NCBI GenBank assembly: GCA_039927975.1
Contig: JBDSTZ010000112.1
Span: forward strand, 1 to 8,877
Direction: 5' to 3'
DNA: 8,877 nt
Source of the DNA: JBDSTZ01 sp039927975
GTDB taxonomy: Bacteria; Pseudomonadota; Gammaproteobacteria; Burkholderiales; Burkholderiaceae_D
Part shown: one piece after another, positions 7,615 through 8,877 of the stretch
Position numbering within the stretch: the first letter of the stretch is position 1
Layout: every line of letters begins with the position of its first letter
Position numbers and translations under genes: made by a program
The notes under the pieces: generated by a model
Told to the model about the DNA's origin: nothing
Database searches by the model: none
The model's input: the letters and a program-made list of their open reading frames with translations, nothing else

Positions 7615-7645
7615 AGTTTAGCATGGCAAAAAAACCATTTTGCAA
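7615..7645 (-). promoter_or_regulatory. Possible sigma-70 promoter of the GH43 gene
   Basis: On the minus strand TTGCAA (7645-7640) and TAAACT (7620-7615) resemble -35 and -10 boxes with a 19-base spacer, which is longer than ideal. They would start transcription about 30 bases before the ATG at 7579, consistent with that start. ATGG and CCAT flank the A7 tract (7628-7634) between the boxes, forming a small inverted repeat that could be an operator. Confidence 0.35.
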
Positions 7646-7720
7646 GCGGATTTCACAAACTTAAGGCACTGCCGACGTGAAACGGCGATGGCGCCGCGAC
7701 GCTGGCCGTCCGGGGGAACA

Positions 7721-7741
7721 AGCGGTGGCAGAGCCACTGCT
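7721..7741. other. Hairpin in the divergent intergenic region
   Basis: AGCGGTGGC and GCCACTGCT form a 9-bp stem (one G-T wobble) around the loop AGA. No T-run follows on either strand, so it does not look like an intrinsic terminator. It might belong to a small RNA, an untranslated leader or an intergenic repeat; none of these can be decided from the window alone. Confidence 0.4.
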
Positions 7742-7912
7742 GCGCGAGCCTGCACGCCCGGCGATTTCATGTCTGTTAGACCTCGGCTGTTCAGCCAAGT
7801 TCGACATCCTTGCCTAACGACGGCAATCCAGAATGTCAAATATTATTAAGTCTAAATGTGTCACGAAATCACAAATGACTAGCGCGACAGCCGCCCATGC
7901 CAACCCGTCCTG

Positions 7913-7942
7913 CATAGGATTTTTCCTATGAATATCGATAGG
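7913..7942. promoter_or_regulatory. Palindromic operator-like cluster upstream of the wHTH regulator
   Basis: CATAGGATTTTTCCTATG (7913-7930) is a perfect 7-bp inverted repeat around TTTT. A third ATAGG unit follows at 7938-7942, so CCTAT (7925-7929) also forms a second inverted repeat with it, around an 8-base spacer; TATCGATA (7933-7940) is itself palindromic. The cluster lies about 105-135 bases before the regulator start, where an operator for autoregulation, or for control of both divergent genes, is plausible. A binding protein cannot be named from sequence. Confidence 0.5.
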
Positions 7943-8006
7943 TATCCCGGCCGTAACAGGTGTGTCGCCAGTGCCAGAAAATGTCAGACTCGAATATTGC
8001 CGCTGC

Positions 8007-8012
8007 CATAAT
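8007..8012 (+). promoter_or_regulatory. Possible -10 box of the regulator gene
   Basis: CATAAT in an AT-rich stretch, 34 bases before the ATG at 8047, is the best -10 match upstream of the regulator. The -35 position (about 7984-7989, TCAGAC) is poor, as expected for a promoter that needs an activator. It may depend on protein bound at the repeats just upstream. Confidence 0.35.
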
Positions 8013-8046
8013 ATTTGTTCGTTAGCAATACACGGGTGAGGCAAAG

Positions 8047-8658
8047 ATGACCGATCTTCTCTTGTTAGGCCGCGACGCCCAGTGCACGCACGAACTGAGG
8101 TCAATTTTCCTGCGCGCCGGCTACGAAGTGATTGAAGTGCGGGATATCGTTTCCTGCTGCAGGCAGCTGCAAGCCGAGCAACGCGCATCGCAGTTTGCGG
8201 CGAAATCGACGGCCGACCAGCTCCCGCTGCCGGAACAGCACCGCGGCATCACGATTTTCAATGCCGATGCGATCGTCGCCAACTTCGACGGCAGCAAGCG
8301 GCAGGAGCAGCTGCGCGATTGCATCGTCAGCCTGGCGCGCCAGCTGACGCCGGGGTGGCGATTGAGCATCCGCCACCGCCGGCTGGAGGCGCCGTCGGGG
8401 GACGTGATAGAGCTGACCAGCCTCGAATTTTCATTCATTAAGATCTTCACGATGGTGGAAGTGGGCGAAGCGGTGTCGCGCAAGCAGATCGTGCAAGCCT
8501 TCGGCGAAGACTATCTGAGCTATGACCAGAATCGCATCGACACGATGGTGCGACGGCTGCGGCAGAAAATCGACACCCATCTCGGCGTCAAGCTGCCGCT
8601 CAACACCGAGCGGGTGCGCGGCTTTTCCTTTGGCGACGTGCTGATCATCGATCCATGA
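8047..8658 (+). CDS. Small transcriptional regulator: OmpR/PhoB-type winged helix with degenerate receiver-like N-terminus
   Basis: The 203-residue product binds DNA through a C-terminal winged helix of the OmpR/PhoB (Trans_reg_C) type at about 104-196. It shows the start WRLSIRHRRLEAP, the LTSLEFSFIKIF helix, a recognition helix around Asn162-Lys174 (NRIDTMVRRLRQK) and the wing RVRGFSF. The N-terminal ~100 residues begin like a receiver (LLLLGRDAQ, then helix and strand) but are shorter than the usual ~120. The acidic pair after strand 1 is reduced to one Asp (Asp10), and no convincing phosphoacceptor Asp or conserved Lys can be placed; IVANFDG is the only vaguely similar stretch. It may therefore sense something other than phosphorylation, or act constitutively. 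GTGAGG (8036-8041) precedes the ATG by 5 bases, a good ribosome-binding site. The next gene starts 45 bases after its stop, so the two are probably one transcript. No neighbouring histidine kinase is visible. Confidence 0.8.
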   Translation: MTDLLLLGRDAQCTHELRSIFLRAGYEVIEVRDIVSCCRQLQAEQRASQFAAKSTADQLPLPEQHRGITIFNADAIVANFDGSKRQEQLRDCIVSLARQLTPGWRLSIRHRRLEAPSGDVIELTSLEFSFIKIFTMVEVGEAVSRKQIVQAFGEDYLSYDQNRIDTMVRRLRQKIDTHLGVKLPLNTERVRGFSFGDVLIIDP

Positions 8659-8703
8659 GCGGCGCGCCCGGCCCGCCCTCCACCACCGTCAAGGAAAGAT
8701 CCC

Positions 8704-8877
8704 ATGCCCATCAGTACCACAGCCAGACCGCCGGACCCGGCGCCGCCAGCCAGTTCGCGCGCGGTGCACCTGGCCGGCTCGACGACGATGCTGCCGCGCA
8801 TGCAGCGCGTGGCCGAAGCCTATATGGGCGAGCAGCCGGCCACGCGCATCATCGTCATCGACGGCGGCGGCACCGCG
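8704..8877 (+). CDS. PstS/PBP-like phosphate-binding-type protein, N-terminal part only, no signal peptide
   Basis: Only the first 58 codons are in the window; the frame is open to the edge. AAGGAA (8691-8696) is 7 bases before the ATG, supporting this start. After a Pro/Ala/Ser-rich leader (residues 1-19) comes VHLAGSTTMLPRMQRVAEAY, then RIIVIDGGGTA, the first strand, helix and strand of PBP_like_2/PstS phosphate-binding proteins (family pattern GSTT..P.m...AeaY...P...i.v.GGGs). Periplasmic relatives have a hydrophobic signal peptide; here there is none, so the protein may be cytoplasmic or the domain may be the sensor end of a larger protein beyond the edge. It follows the winged-helix regulator by 45 bases in the same orientation. 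The ligand is probably an oxyanion such as phosphate by family, but this is inference. Confidence 0.72.
   Translation, partial: MPISTTARPPDPAPPASSRAVHLAGSTTMLPRMQRVAEAYMGEQPATRIIVIDGGGTA

Larger units (their letters stand above)
7646..8046. other. Divergent intergenic region without a convincing gene
   Basis: These roughly 400 bases separate the minus-strand arabinanase from the plus-strand regulator. The left half (to about 7800) is GC-rich and contains a hairpin; short open frames run on both strands there but have no ribosome-binding site or recognisable domain. The right half, from about 7830, is clearly AT-rich and carries a palindrome, several TGTCA/TGCCA-like pentamers and the probable regulator promoter. 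I see no tRNA, insertion-sequence end or CRISPR unit. Confidence 0.6.

Noticed and set aside
7580..7645. Upstream in-frame ATGs (7624, 7645) for the GH43 gene
   Set aside because: They add an Arg/His-rich stretch before a normal signal peptide, have no ribosome-binding site and lie in or at the edge of the likely promoter.
7618..7849. Opposing small open frames of 69 (+) and 73 (-) codons in the intergenic region
   Set aside because: Neither has a ribosome-binding site or a recognisable domain, they overlap each other almost completely, and both run into the GH43 promoter area.
7814..8188. 124-codon minus-strand frame across the regulator promoter
   Set aside because: It runs through the AT-rich promoter region and antisense to the start of the well-supported regulator, with no family resemblance.
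8655..8877. ATG overlapping the regulator stop (ATGA) as the start of the next gene
   Set aside because: Its frame gives a His/Arg/Gly-rich product, while the frame from 8704 has a good ribosome-binding site and clear PBP motifs.

Overview
The window is high-GC bacterial DNA (a short AT-rich island lies near 7830-8050) with codon use and gene families typical of a Gram-negative proteobacterium. A TonB-dependent outer-membrane receptor, Sec-exported peptidases and a secreted arabinanase point that way. The style of the genes fits a free-living polymer degrader of the Massilia/Oxalobacteraceae type, but that placement is inference, not something the sequence proves.

Left block, + strand (2-5909): the 3' part of a TonB-dependent receptor; then, 16 bases later, a membrane-anchored M28-family protein with an ERMP1-like layout; then, about 100 bases on and possibly from its own promoter, a complete exported M28 metallopeptidase with a PA-domain insert. 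The middle protein has lost four of the six catalytic or metal-binding positions of M28 peptidases, so it is most likely a pseudoenzyme, while the third gene keeps all of them. Together they look like a peptide acquisition or cell-envelope proteolysis locus.

Middle block, - strand (5873-7579): a decayed gene for a NadR-like (AAA_28) P-loop kinase, recognisable from its C-terminal half but carrying a frameshift, an in-frame stop and a ruined Walker A motif. Upstream of it, in the same orientation, is an intact gene for a secreted GH43 arabinan endo-1,5-alpha-L-arabinosidase with a Pro/Ala-rich linker after its signal peptide.

Right block, + strand (7580-8877): a roughly 470-base divergent intergenic region with hairpins, a near-perfect palindrome and repeated short motifs. 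It is followed by a small regulator with an OmpR/PhoB-type winged helix but no recognisable phosphoacceptor, and 45 bases later by the start of a PstS/PBP-like phosphate-binding-type protein that has no signal peptide. The regulator and the signal-less binding protein are the most suggestive unexplained pair in the window; the second gene is cut by the window edge.
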